Positions 43,515 through 55,200 of a DNA stretch of 64,000 nucleotides are shown piece by piece. The stretch's first letter is position 1; each line of letters begins with the position of its first letter. Below the pieces are notes generated by a model. It was not told where the DNA came from, did not search any database, and worked only from the letters and a program-made list of their open reading frames with translations. The translations under genes were made by a program, and so were the position numbers. Origin of the DNA: Bryum argenteum (taxonomy: Eukaryota; Streptophyta; Bryopsida; Bryales; Bryaceae); NCBI GenBank assembly GCA_037043015.1, contig CM073322.1, forward strand, positions 8,939,601 through 9,003,600, read 5' to 3'.

Positions 43515-46500
43515 CTACTTGTTGATTTTTTTTGTTTTTGTTGGGTGCGAATGTTGTCTACTTGTTGATCCCTTGTTTTTCAGTGTTTGAAGCAACCAAT
43601 CCATACCTTCTTGTAATCCATCCCCAGTTTTGGCTGTAACACACAATATCAGTTCCATGTTAGAATCGGCAATCTCATTCTGAACAGCAGTTTTTCAAGA
43701 GCCATTTTGTCACACCCAAAATTTGCCTACAAAATGGCGTACTCCGTAATATCACCATAGTTTTTGCAAGGTCACTTATTCTATAATATCACCTCGGAGT
43801 TTTGTATTATCATTCGGTTTCAAAATGGTTTTGGCAAATGTTGCGAATAGTAAATGTGTCAGTTTGACATGCATTGATTTAGAGGGAGAATGCATGTGCT
43901 TTTTTTTTAGTTCCTAATGTGAGCTATTAGCTAACCAATCTTTCTATAAGGAAGATACACTCTTGCTATAAGGTAGATAATAGACTATAGTAGTTTTCCT
44001 TCCTCTGTTCACCTTACTACAAATTCCATCATCTTTCTACAATACACTACCGATTCTTAAGATCCAAGAAAGGAGAAAGGCGAAATGGCTACTTGGGGTT
44101 CTCACAGGAGCGGATATCAGCCAATTTTGACCATTATGATCTCAAGAATTAACAGTTAAATTTTGACATGTGAGTAAAAAGTCAAGTTTAGATTTAAGAT
44201 CCTAGGATTGAATTTTCTGAATGAATCTCAGAGTAAGAAATATTTGGCAAGGTCATCTTCGATAATGTAGTCGATTTTGATCTTTTGGGGTTAACAAAAA
44301 GGTGAGGTTTTAGGCAAAAGGATTGCGAACCTGATACCAAATACCTGTAATGAATGAGAAGAGAGTGCCTCTACCTGAGCAGCCTTCGATGTGCCAATCT
44401 CGATCCCGAATTTCATTGAGTTTTAATCCGGCACTCACCTGATCGATTAAGCAATGCAACGAAGCTATCATCAATCCCAACCAGTTCTTCGTATTTTTCC
44501 AATGAATATTGACATTCAAAATCCAATAGAGATTTGAGGGTTTCTAACTTATGATAGACTCTAGTTTATGCCTCATGTAGCACTTTTATAAACTGATTTG
44601 CACTTAGAATTCAACAATATTGAATAGAGAATTCATAACCAGAACAGGGTTTACAACCTCATCATCCAGAAGTGAATTGGGCAGATCCTGCTTGTTGGCC
44701 AGAACAAGCAAGGGCACACCTTCCATCTTCTCTTCCTCAAGAAGAAGGCTCAACTCATCCCCTGCACTCATCAACACTGCGATTTTCTGATACTACTAAA
44801 AGAACATGGCTTTTATGACTACAAACGGTGAATAAATGAACAATTGTAAGAGAAGACCGAACACTGTGCATGATTTTCTAGTAGTACTAGTGTAAGTTAC
44901 AATGAAGCGAATGTACCGCACTCCTCCAAACGTTGCCTGTCGGAACAGTCGATTACATAAACCTGCCGCATCACACTCATAGTAATTCGAATCCCTAAAG
45001 TGAACCAGGTTATTATCATAAAAAAACAAGTGTTATCATTATTCGTAAGAATATATAGTAAGCTCAATGAACATACAAAGGCATCTGTTTCTTCGAAGTA
45101 GTTTCGCCAGTATGGTCTGATTGCCCTCTGACCTGCACAATTAAGCCCAATTTCGAGTCTCACGAAGAATTGCTCGAGGATCGCTATTGTGCTCTTAACA
45201 ATCAATGGTATGTTCATAATGTGAGAGGATTGATTCTAGCAAAGCATAAAGTGGAATGTAAGGACTTTTGGCTGATTCATGAGAACTGATCCACGACAGT
45301 AAATAGTTGCAAATCGTTAGAAATTGAGTCTTCTTCACTAACAGATGTGAACTTCCAAATGAATATAATCCTCTCTCAAGTATTTTGAGAGATGAATTGT
45401 TCACGAATAAGAGTGTAGGGACTCGTACCGCCTATATCCCACACATTGAGCTTGAAACCCTCGTGAATCATTGACCTAATGTGGAAGCCCTGTCGAAACG
45501 AGTACAGAAACATCATCACCAGAACAATCACCTCCACAAAGTGAGGCATATACAACACCATATGCAATTCAGTAAACTGGGAAAAAAATTAGAATCCGAG
45601 GCGTATGCAACACCATAATCATACTCAGTTGTGAGCCCCATTTGTGAATGCCCATCATGAGCCTTGAGAGCAATTTTGCATGCATTAGATTGACATGCAC
45701 CTGATTCCATTCGACTGTGCCACTACAACTCATTTAGCTTGCTTCCCCTGTTCCATTATCAAGGAATTTTCTCAATTGATTGAGTATGAAGTGAGAGATG
45801 CAAACCTGTGTAGGCGTGACCGTAGTGGTATCTCCATTTGACAACGCTCTCAAGATGGTGGTCTTACCTGAACTGTCCAACCCCAGGAACAAAACCCTCG
45901 CCTCCTACAACACATCTACACATCAGTATTTAATTACAACATCATTCTCGAAACCCTGTCCACAGTCAAGTCCTTACGTACATCATCCGAAAACACTATC
46001 ACTCACTTCTGGAATGCTCAAAAATTGTCAGTAAGGATTCCACGAATGGCAATTGATGTCACACACTATGCGACAGTGTTAGATTTAGCTTTGTATCACC
46101 GACCTTGTGATCAAACCTTTGCCAGCGAGCAAGGAGCTTTAGATACTTTAGTATAGAGATGACCTAATTGGGTCGTAAGGTTTCACATTTCCTGATTTTA
46201 AGCACAACTATTGACAGCTATGATCAGTTTCAAACCAAGATATTGCACTCACTCACTACTCACACGCTCGAACAATCGAGTCTATGTGCCATTCACCGGG
46301 GTAGTTTCGTGATACCGACCAAATTCTTGCCGATGAGGAGCTACAAATATAGTTAACCCCAATTGGGTCACTTAGTTACACACTCCTCATCGTCCGAAAC
46401 ACATAAGATGAATTTCAAACTAAAAGCACATTTCCTTGCAGCTGTGATGAATTATACACATGAGCCTCAAATGAAACACTGGAAGAAAAAAAATTCATGC

Positions 46501-47006
46501 ATTCTAAAGCATAAAACATCACTCACTGCTCGAACATGTCAACTCTTGGAATGTATGTAAACCTAATGAACCTATGCCACAAAATGGCGTGGTTGAGAAC
46601 ACAAAATGACGGAAGGAAAGACGGGGGATTCTGAGGCTAGATTAAATCACTCGAATTCTTGAATAATCAAGATTCTGGAACGGAAAAGCATCATAACTCG
46701 TACTATCCATGAGTCCATGTACAATGGCAAATGAAATACCGCAATACTTCATACGGAATTGAGGAAGTGTGCTCTCGTAAGGAGCAATGTTAGCTTAGTA
46801 TATACTACTGCAGGTGTATCATCAGGCTCAAAAGAAACATCATGAATGGAGCTTAATGGAAAGATATATACTGACAACAACTTTCGATTTGTAGAGTCTC
46901 CGCAGCAGAGCCAGCAATCCCTGCAAAGATGGCGGAGGAGGCTTGATTGATATGCAAATTTGAAAATCAGTTTGTGAAGAAAACGGGGAGGATTGATTCG
47001 TACCAT
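43515..47006 (-). CDS. ARL3: ARL3-type ADP-ribosylation-factor-like GTPase, 9 exons
   Basis: Coding exons, all with GT/AG borders and matching phases: 47004-47006, 46882-46920, 45806-45904, 45429-45489, 45077-45132, 44917-44962, 44658-44761, 44375-44438, 43515-43633. They join to about 196 residues. Motifs in order: amphipathic GLLALLRRLYKSK, P-loop GLDSSGKTT (about residues 23-31), switch I TPTQGF, WDIGGQR (switch II), NKQDL and CSAKTG (G5), so all five nucleotide-binding motifs are present. IRPYWRNYFEETD, YVID and LLEEEK are ARL3-like rather than ARL2-like; human ARL3 has 182 aa, and the extra tail here is Lys/Thr-rich. ARL3 releases lipidated cargo in cilia. Weak points: the start exon holds only ATG, and the exon 2 donor (AAA|GTTGTT) is unusual. 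A group Q transposon sits in the last intron. Confidence 0.82.
44057..44294. mobile_element. Group Q TTAA MITE in the last ARL3 intron
   Basis: TTAA is followed by GATCCAAGAAAGG (the CCCCTAAA is lost on this side) and the element ends GATCTTTTGGGGTTAA. The body contains 'agccaattttgaccattatgatctc' split as in other group Q copies. It lies within the intron between exons 43515-43633 and 44375-44438. Confidence 0.65.
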
Positions 47007-47009
47007 GGC

Positions 47010-47488
47010 TACCGCAAACCTAAATTCATGAGCTTGCCTGGGTGTTGCATTTGCTGCATGATCTCTTGAACCCTAAAATTATGAAATGAGACAGTCGACC
47101 CTGGTTACGATATGTCTAACATGTTTGAGCAGGTCCCATGATGGAGCTCTCCTAATCTTCAATACTTAGAGGAACAATGGAATGAGGGAACGGGAGGACA
47201 TGCTTTAAATCTTAAAAAACACGAGGAACTAAAAAGACGGGAACGATTGACATGCTATAAATTTTAAACAACATGGAGAACCGAGAAATTGGGAACTTGA
47301 TTGCATATCCCATAATTTCAGCATCACCAAAAACCTCCAATGTTGTATTTATTTGTATACCTAGGTCTGGATATTTTATGTATCTTATAAATATCAATTT
47401 GACCTTTTTGATATCCGTGTCGGGAGGACACGGGTAAGAACTTGTGATATGCATAACATGTCTTAGCAGGTACCATAATGATCTTCAC
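47010..47488 (-). promoter_or_regulatory. Upstream region of the ARL3 gene
   Basis: Region 5' of the ARL3 start codon. No sharp TATA box or other element stands out. Its distal edge is a 221-bp MITE (47489-47709), which could influence expression. Confidence 0.3.
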
Positions 47489-47709
47489 TACACTAAACTT
47501 GATAATTAGTGTTAGATACACTAATTTACATAAACAGGTTATAAGTTTTTACTGTTGTTCAATAATTTTACCCACTATGTTGGCCAAGATGGGGGTCCTT
47601 ATATAGTATCAGAATCAATGCTCTTGGTAAATGTTTTTAAACAAAAGTAAAAACTTATAGCATTTTCAAATCTTATAATAATTTAACACTAATTATCAAA
47701 TTTAATGTA
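47489..47709. mobile_element. 221-bp TACACTAAA MITE, copy 2
   Basis: TACACTAAACTTGATAATTA to the inverted TACATTAAATTTGATAATTA. Inverted relative to 36041-36261 and the same length. Located about 480 bp upstream of the ARL3 ATG. 47710-48023 shows nothing more. Confidence 0.75.
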
Positions 47710-48023
47710 CTTAGATTAACATAATAGTTTCTCTACATGACAGTATCACGTACTCACTGCAGACATTATTGGGTGTAGCTTTAGGGCATCATTTTAGGAA
47801 CACCTAAATTGCGCCATTATTGGCCATATTACTCTAGTTATTACCGGATTAGGATAGGGAATATATTTGCACATCATAGCACCATGGCTGATTCAACATA
47901 AATTGAGTTATATTTGAGAGAACGGGAATGTATTTAAAATCTTCGAGAAACATGTCATTGTATAATCGAATATTCTTGAAATTTTTGTGTCTAGCAAATA
48001 TTGGTCGAGTGGGTCTTTAGGAG

Positions 48024-49813
48024 TTAACCCCTAAATGTGCCCAATGTTAAGAATTGATTTTTTAAGGAGTCAAAAGTTCTTCATGTAGAGTTTGTTCTTG
48101 ACAAAATCACTTGGATTGGCTCTCAAATCAAGTATAGTTTTTGACGTTAAAATTGCAAACCCATCCAAGATAATATGAATCGATAGCATGCATTTTAGTG
48201 AAGGCAACTTCAATTTTTTGTTTTCAATTGCAAGCACATTCTATGGGATCTAGTTTAAGCTTTTTATGAATTAATACAAAAGTACAATTTTAACCCCTAA
48301 ATGGTTTGACTCATTGGTAGTGAAAAGATTGCATCCTCAAAAAAAGTGTCATAAACGGAAGTTGAGGTAAGTTATATAGATCTCAACCATACAATCTTGT
48401 AGTAGACATATAGCATATCATGTGGCTCAAATTTTGAGTCATGAGGCCTCATAGATTGCAAGATCGTAGCACATTAGTACTCAAAAAACATCACAAAATC
48501 TCAACATTTTCACTTTGAAGTGAAAATGTTACCAATAGGCTTATTGCAATGAAAAAGTCACCAACTACAAAGATGTTTACCTTCATCTCAATAATACCCT
48601 TGAAAAATAAAAAGCCATGAATAAAATCTCTTTTGCGCAAATAATGGCCTTGCAATGGTGAAAACTGAGTGCCAAAAAATTGATAATGGAAAAATAGTCC
48701 AAATCTTAACCCTTTGCACTCAAATTCATGCATCATCTTCAAAATATGTTCGGTTTTTCTAAGGTTCATACCACTAAAATTAGACTCTAATTGGAATCCT
48801 TCTCAAGTAATAAAGGCAAAATCCAACGGTGAATGAAGGAGATATAGCTCCTCAAAGATCATCCAACTATTCACTTTCTTTCAAGATAGAAACATTAGTG
48901 CAAATCCAATACCAATAATATTTGGATTAATAATCTTCCTACTAGAAATTTGCTAACCATCATCTTATTGTCATGATTATGTAAAAGAAATTTATGAAAA
49001 CACCTTAAGTTCTAATCTCTGATAATTGGCTTGCAATGGTCAAACATGTCTCATGTTTGAAAAGCCAAAAACAAGAGCTGCCTTCACTAAAATGCATGCC
49101 ATTCCCTCACCATTTGATATTTTGGTATGCAATTTTTACCACACAAACTAGACTTGATTTGAGACGCAATACAAACTATTTCATCCAAATTGGTCAGTGA
49201 ATGAAGAAGTTATTGCTCTTCAAAGTTGCTATAATCATCCAAAATGTCGATGTTTGACATTTGGCCCGGTTGAGGGTTAAGATGGAGTTCAACAACTTTG
49301 GAAGTTCAAAGATTTTGTTTGAATATTCTTGATATTGGATGTGCAACGATGTCTTAATACTAAAGAAACTAAAAAATGTATATGGTTCTAGAGGAGTTCT
49401 ATGTCCTTCATTCCTAGCTACATTACAACACTAATTGTCCGGTTGAAATTTAATTGCAAACTAATTCCTAGAGTAGAAACCTTGACCCGATCCAAGGTGT
49501 TTCAAAGATAAGGCATGGTTTTTTGTGCAAAGGGTTTAGTTTTGGAGTATTTTTAGCTTAGAAAGTTTTCTTGACAATTTTGATTATTGCAAAGCTATGA
49601 TTTGAGCCAGAAAAATTATTTCAATGGACTTTTTGGTGCAAAGGTGTTATTGAGATAAAGGTGAACAACTTCCTCATTGGGGTTTTTTTCATTGTATTAG
49701 TTCGTTGGTAAAATGTCGACTCTAAAGTGAAAATGGTGATAATTTGTAGTATGTCCTGAGGACTAGTACGTTACGATCTTGCAATCTTGGAATGCCCTTT
49801 TTGGGGTGATTAA
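48024..49813. mobile_element. Group S TTAA element carrying a nested copy
   Basis: The left end TTAACCCCTAAATGTGCC and right end TTTTTGGGGTGATTAA are eroded. 48290-49280 is a separate element inserted in it, since the outer sequence continues on both sides in group S order ('tgaattaatacaaaagtac' before, 'gagttcaacaactttgg' after). Its right TTAA is shared with the next element at 49810. Confidence 0.65.
48290..49280 (-). mobile_element. Group S TTAA element (991 bp), nested
   Basis: TTAACCCCTAAATGGTTTG to CCGGTTGAGGGTTAA. In opposite orientation to 38115-39097. The hairpin is decayed ('atgtcgatgtttgacat'). Confidence 0.75.
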
Positions 49814-51213
49814 CCCTTAAACGCCCACGATGTCGAAAAACGACATTTTGGATGTACATCCAGAAACTTTGAAGAGCCATATCTTCTTCATCCGAGGTCC
49901 GTTTTGGATGAAATCACTTGGGTTAGGTTCCAAATCAAGTCTAGTTTGTGTTGTAGAATTTGCAAGCCCATACAATAAAGTATGAATTAATGGAATGCAC
50001 TTTAGTGAAGACAGCTCTTGTTTTTGGGATTCCAAGCATGGGGCATGTATTACCATTGCAAGCCAATTATGTGAAATTGAAAATAGTTTTTCATGATTTT
50101 TTTTTTCAAGGTCATGATCTTAACCCTTAAGCGCCCACATTGTCGTTTTTCGACATTATGGATGTGAGGCTCCGTCTTTGGTGCACAACCCCGCTTTCAT
50201 CCCATTGATTTTTCATCCGCCGTTTTTTTTGCTGAACTCCTCGGTGGGTTTACTTTACTCCCTCCTTGGATAAATAGTAAAAACCTTGATCCTCAATTTG
50301 TGAGAGTGGACGAAAGAGATTTTTCATGAAAGTTTTGGTGGTGTGATCTTCACCCCTTTTTTACATGGATCTTGAAATCCATACCTCCAAATGGCATGCA
50401 ACTTGGCGGTCATACTAATTGCCATGCTCCAAAGAAGATCGTACGGTTGGAATTTCCATTTTCATCTTTTATTTGTTTTTACGCAGTTTTAAAAAAATCA
50501 GCATTATTACCAATTGTTAGGAGCTTTACCCCCCCCCCCTTGGGCGTTTAGGGGTTAAGGTGATTCTTAACAACTTTGTAGTGAGAAGTTTTTTGATCCA
50601 AATTATTTTGCTATTGGATTTGCAATGATGTTTTGTCAACATAAAAAGTGAGAAAATGGATGATATTTGATCTCATCCACCGTTGGATTTCAACTTAATT
50701 TTTTGTGATGGCCTCCAATTAGAGTCTAGTCTAAGTGGTAGAAACCTTAACAAGATCAAAGATGTTTTGAAGATAAGGCATGAAATTGAATGCAAAGGGT
50801 CTAGTTTTGGACTATTTTCCCTTTGTAAAATGTTCGGTAGTTTTTACCATTGCATGGCTTTTATTTGAGCCAAGAAACTTTTTTGATGAATTTTTGTTGG
50901 GTAAAGGACTTATTAAGATGAAGGTGAACATCTTTCTAGTTGGTGACTTTTTCATTGCAATAGGTATATTGGTAGCATTTCCACCTGAAAGTGAAAATGA
51001 TGAAATTTTGCAGTTTGTTTTTAGTATTAATACGTTATGATCTCTCGATCTACAAGGCCTCATGACTCAAATTTTGGTCCACATGATCTTCGATAAGTCT
51101 ATTGCAAGTTTGTACGGTTGAGATCTTAATAGCTTTTCTTGATTTTCATCTATGACGATTTCTATGGAGATGTGCTTTTTTGCTAAAAATAGGCTTGGGC
51201 GTTTAGGGGTTAA
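49810..51213 (+). mobile_element. Group S TTAA element carrying a nested element
   Basis: TTAACCCTTAAACGCCCA to GGGCGTTTAGGGGTTAA, with the hairpin TGTCGAAAAACGACA near 49830. Interrupted at 50120-50558; when that is removed the sequence follows 38115-39097 through the join. Confidence 0.8.
50120..50558 (+). mobile_element. 439-bp TTAA element, nested
   Basis: TTAACCCTTAAGCGCCCA to TGGGCGTTTAGGGGTTAA. The subterminal hairpin is TGTCGTTTTTCGACA: the same stem as other group S copies but with the loop as its complement. A C run is near 50529-50539. The body differs from typical group S. Confidence 0.8.
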
Positions 51214-52215
51214 GAATTAGAACAATACAAACTCTACACAAACACTTCAATGAGACTGAGTGGCAAAACTACCGCTTGGATGAGGATTGAAGATTCTTCA
51301 CCAAAATCTTCAATTTTCCATCAATCGTACTTTTTTTAATCTTCAATTTTGGAGGATTACGATCTTGCAATCGATGAGGGTTCTTGACTCAAAATTTAGT
51401 TCACATGATTGACAAAAAGTGTTTCACAAGATGGTATGGTTATGACTTGAATAATTTACCTCCATTTTCACCTATGACACTTTTTGTTTCAAATGATTTT
51501 TTGGCTAAAGATAAGTTGGGACATATAGGGTTGAAATTTCTTTGCATTTTTATAAACATGGATATGCGCAATTCTTAATTGCTCCATATTTGACTACTTC
51601 ACAACACCCTAAAAGTGTCCTCAATTAAGGAAATGTCCTTTGCCCATTCCACTAAGAATTATGGCTCTTATGCAAGTCCGTGCAACTACAAACAAACAAT
51701 ACAAAAAGAACATGCAAAATATGACTCGTAATACTAAATAAGGACACCAAAGTCCGAGCTTAAACTATGCATGGTCTTCTAACACTGCCAACACGACACC
51801 AAAAGCACAAAACTGTAAGTGCACCATTTTCCAAACCGGACTTTTTCCATGCCTTCCGATGGAAGCCAAAACACATAGTCCACCATTGTGAACTCCAACC
51901 ACGCATGCATATAAATTTTCTCGTGTGTAAGGTGCAAGCACTTAAAAGCGGTCACCCCCCTAAAAGCGTGCATGGCACTTACTTTCTTGCTATAATGAAG
52001 ATTTGAGCACCCTACAATCACTCGTAATGTACCTCATACGGTAGGGTGTCGAGTTATAGGTTAATCTATATTGATCACTTCTGAATTTCTAGTTATTATT
52101 GTGAGTGTTTACAGATACCCTAAAAATAAGGAAACTTTGTCTTTTTTATTTGCTAATGAGTGAAAATCGGAAGGCACTCATTCCACCACTCCAAGTATAG
52201 TGAATTGCTTAACAA
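51214..52215. other. Group S scraps; no gene
   Basis: 51350-51540 resembles a group S end ('gatcttgcaatcgatgag', 'gtatggttatgacttgaa', 'cacctatgacactttt'). 51767-52021 gives frames on both strands without a family. Nothing more is supported. Confidence 0.4.
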
Positions 52216-52723
52216 TTAAAGTCGAAAGCCCCTAAGACTGCTGAAACTTCTCAAAACTGCCTTCTTTCAATGCAAGATGAAAGCTTTCAATTTTCAACAC
52301 AATTTCCAGCATGTAACTGTAAGATCTTATACCTAACTTGTCCATGTACGTGTGTACCAAATCTTAGTTTCAAATTCCTTACCAATTGTGAGATCATAAC
52401 ATTCAAAGTTGGAAAAGAAGGTTGTTTCACTTGTTGCAAAATGAGTTCGAAGTTTTTTTGTGAGCCAGAAAACCAACTTTCAAAGTAAATTTAAACTTTG
52501 GCTCTTCAAATTCTTCTTCCTCACTGAGTTAGGAAAACATTTGTGTAATTTTTACCTTCATGCAACCTATAAAACCTAAAGAAATGCTTGAATTTTCACA
52601 TGGAAGTACCCTGAAATTCAACTTCAAAGGCCCCTCTTTGATAATAAAAATGGCATGTAAAGAATAAATTGGATGAAAGATCCAAACGGTGAGATCATGC
52701 CTTAAAATCTTATTTCTAAGTAC

Positions 52724-52762
<39 letters not shown>

Positions 52763-53064
52763 TGCAAAAAAGTACAATCTCAATTCTTGGTAAATCTTTG
52801 AAGTTTCTTTGATCTTATTTATTTTTGGCAGATTTTGAGAATAAACTAGTATATACCGCAATTTTGGGCAAATTTCAAATAGTGTTTCCAAACTTCGACC
52901 GTAAAAAATCTCCTAAAGTATGAGGAATTTCGAAGCATGAAATGACTTTTCGGAAAGGTATGGTAAAACCCTACAACTTACTTGCAATGGGTTTCAATTT
53001 CATACAAGCTAAAAAAGGGGGTGGAGCGGACCCCGAAACGTCCCGTCTCGACATTAGGGGTCAA
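52216..53064. mobile_element. Group R TTAA element (849 bp)
   Basis: TTAAAGTCGAAAGCCCC at the left (terminus eroded) and TCTCGACATTAGGGGTCAA at the right. It matches 62602-63438 in inverse orientation along its length, including 'cctaaagtatgaggaat'. It contains a poly(A) run at about 52725-52760. Confidence 0.7.
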
Positions 53065-53180
53065 CCGCACAAAAATAGGTGTCCATACCTTACACTTTGT
53101 CTTTCTCCATTGCACAAAAGCCACATTTGTGAACAAAATCAGAACATAAAGAATGGCATTCAAAATTTTGTGGCCTTCAA

Positions 53181-53184
53181 GGAG

Positions 53185-53229
<45 letters not shown>
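53181..53229. repeat. Poly(A) tract
   Basis: About 49 uninterrupted A. No retroposon structure around it was recognised. Confidence 0.9.
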
Positions 53230-53232
<3 letters not shown>

Positions 53233-53339
53233 CAAGGATATTGTAAGTACTCGAGCCTTTTTTTTCTTTTCCTCGCAGCTTTTTGAACAATATTTAAATG
53301 TGACAAAGAAACCGCGGGGAGCGATTCCCAAAGTCTGAT

Positions 53340-53900
53340 CATTAGCGAGATCGTACAGTTTTCGGTTACTTTGGCTTTGTTTAACGCGTACCCGGGAACG
53401 GAACGGGCATTCGAGCCCAAAAACTTCATGTCATGTCAGGGACCCGGGGCAGAGTGCGGCCTATGCCCATACAAACTGATGATTGAATGAAGCCACGAGG
53501 CACATGGACAAGCTCGAAACGATGTTAATGCTTCGAAAAACAACAAAACAGCTTCTCTGCTGGAAAGGGCGACTCGGACCTCGGAATGTGCGCGGGGGGC
53601 TGGCAAAATAATTCCGTCGCCTCAACACACCTCATTCAACCACGTCACTCGTTTTTGGGGACTCGTATCGCCCCGAATCAATGAATTGGCATTTGGTGTT
53701 GCAGTGCGCGCTTTAGCACTTTCCAACTCAAGTGATTGTGTGACTCCTCTTCGGAAACGCGATGTTTTAACATTTTTATTTTAATTTAATTTTGGGGGGA
53801 AAGGAAATTTCCTATTCGGAACACGGTTGTACCCTTCCCCTTATATAAGCCACATTTTCCATGTGAATCTAGTCGTAACAGAAAACTGGCAGACGAGTGA
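53340..53900 (+). promoter_or_regulatory. GC-richer segment with TATA-like motif
   Basis: 53370-53760 has a higher GC content than its surroundings and lacks transposon ends. CCCCTTATATAAGCC at about 53838 is a good plant TATA box in context. Only short frames follow (for example 53921-54196, no domain), so the downstream gene, if any, is unknown. Confidence 0.25.
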
Positions 53901-55200
53901 CCCAGGCTTTTTATTAAGACTTGACCCACATTGCGCTATCAAATATGGTACCTTCACTCATATTTGTACAACAACAAAATATGTATGGACAAGTGCATAA
54001 CACTAGAAGATGTAAGCTTTACCTCCATTACCTTGTTTTGTGTGATTTTCGCATTGGAAATAGTCTTGCAATGATTTTAGTCTTTTTCGTGCGATACGTT
54101 GAAAACGAGGAGATTGCTTTGACCCTCGTCCCCCATTTTTTGTCCGTCCCTCATGTCCCCAAGCTATTGTCCGACCCGGATGTCCCCATATTATGAAATT
54201 GTAAGTAAAGTATATGATGTATGGACGATGAACTCAAGTTCAAAGCAAAAAAAAGCCCACTTGTTTCACAATTCATCGCATTTTTTCGGAGCTAGTGCAA
54301 GTCAAATAGTACGTAATAGCGACATTTGGGTAGGTGTACCTTCAATTGCATCATTATTCAGTGCTCAAAGATATTTGAGAGTTCAACTCTAGGGTAAGGG
54401 AACCCCCTTCAAAAATAGTGTGATTTTTTAGAACTACTTATTTAGTTAAATAAACAATATTGAAAATTTATTCTAACCAGATGGTATTGAAGGTGAAAAT
54501 TTTTGGATCCTTCTAGAATGAGCTATGAATTTTTGAAGCTGAAAATATAGGTGTTTCTAAAATGGTGCCCTAAAGTGACGCCCTATCATGTCTGCAACGA
54601 CTACATGGTGTTGTTGTATGAGGAAGCTATTATGTACCTATGAATGAAGATTATTGTGACTGCTCGATCCTTTTACTATAATTTAGTGCTGTACCTGCAC
54701 AAAATATACAATTTCAGCCTCGGATTTTGCGGTACTGGGCAGCATTGAATGAGTATGGGTACCAAAGGGGCATTTTACCCTTCGCGTAAGTGCACATGTC
54801 TGCAAAATTGTGGTTAAAACGTCCAAACAAGTTGGTACAACACTTGCGGTTAAAAATTGCAGATGGACTAACTTTACCATGCATTGTAAAGGGGGTTAGT
54901 TTCTGTTAAGGGCCACTCTTGTCTGTCTTGCCAGTTTTTGGATTTAGATGGTTTGTGGTTTACCAAACTTGTCCGCTTGTAAGTTGTCAACGAGGGTACT
55001 CTAGTTGTAGTTTTACCTGATTTAGTTAGTTAAAAATCCGCCAAGCAATGTCGAGCTTTTGCATCCCGCAACCATCATACGTAGCCTCGTGAAAGGTTGC
55101 GTACATCAAATCGGTAATAATTAATCCTTTTCCACCGAGCGCGTACAAATGTTTATGCATTGAACGTTTCTCAACTGTATCAGGGCCTTTCCTGTGGAGT
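53901..55200. other. Unassigned; repeat X copy 3 near 54500-54670
   Basis: 54394-54500 resembles part of the 'aagggcatgatatgggtacc' MITE ('caatattgaaaatttattct', 'accagatggtatt'). 54500-54670 matches repeat X of 7240 and 32160 ('ataggtgtttctaaaatgg', 'tattatgtacctatgaatg'). No gene is supported. Confidence 0.4.

Noticed and set aside
52978-53338. Open frames over 100 codons with runs of Phe or Lys
   Set aside because: They exist only because of a 49-bp poly(A) tract.
53838-54196. A gene downstream of the TATATAAG motif
   Set aside because: Frames after it are short and show no domain or splice pattern that I could support.
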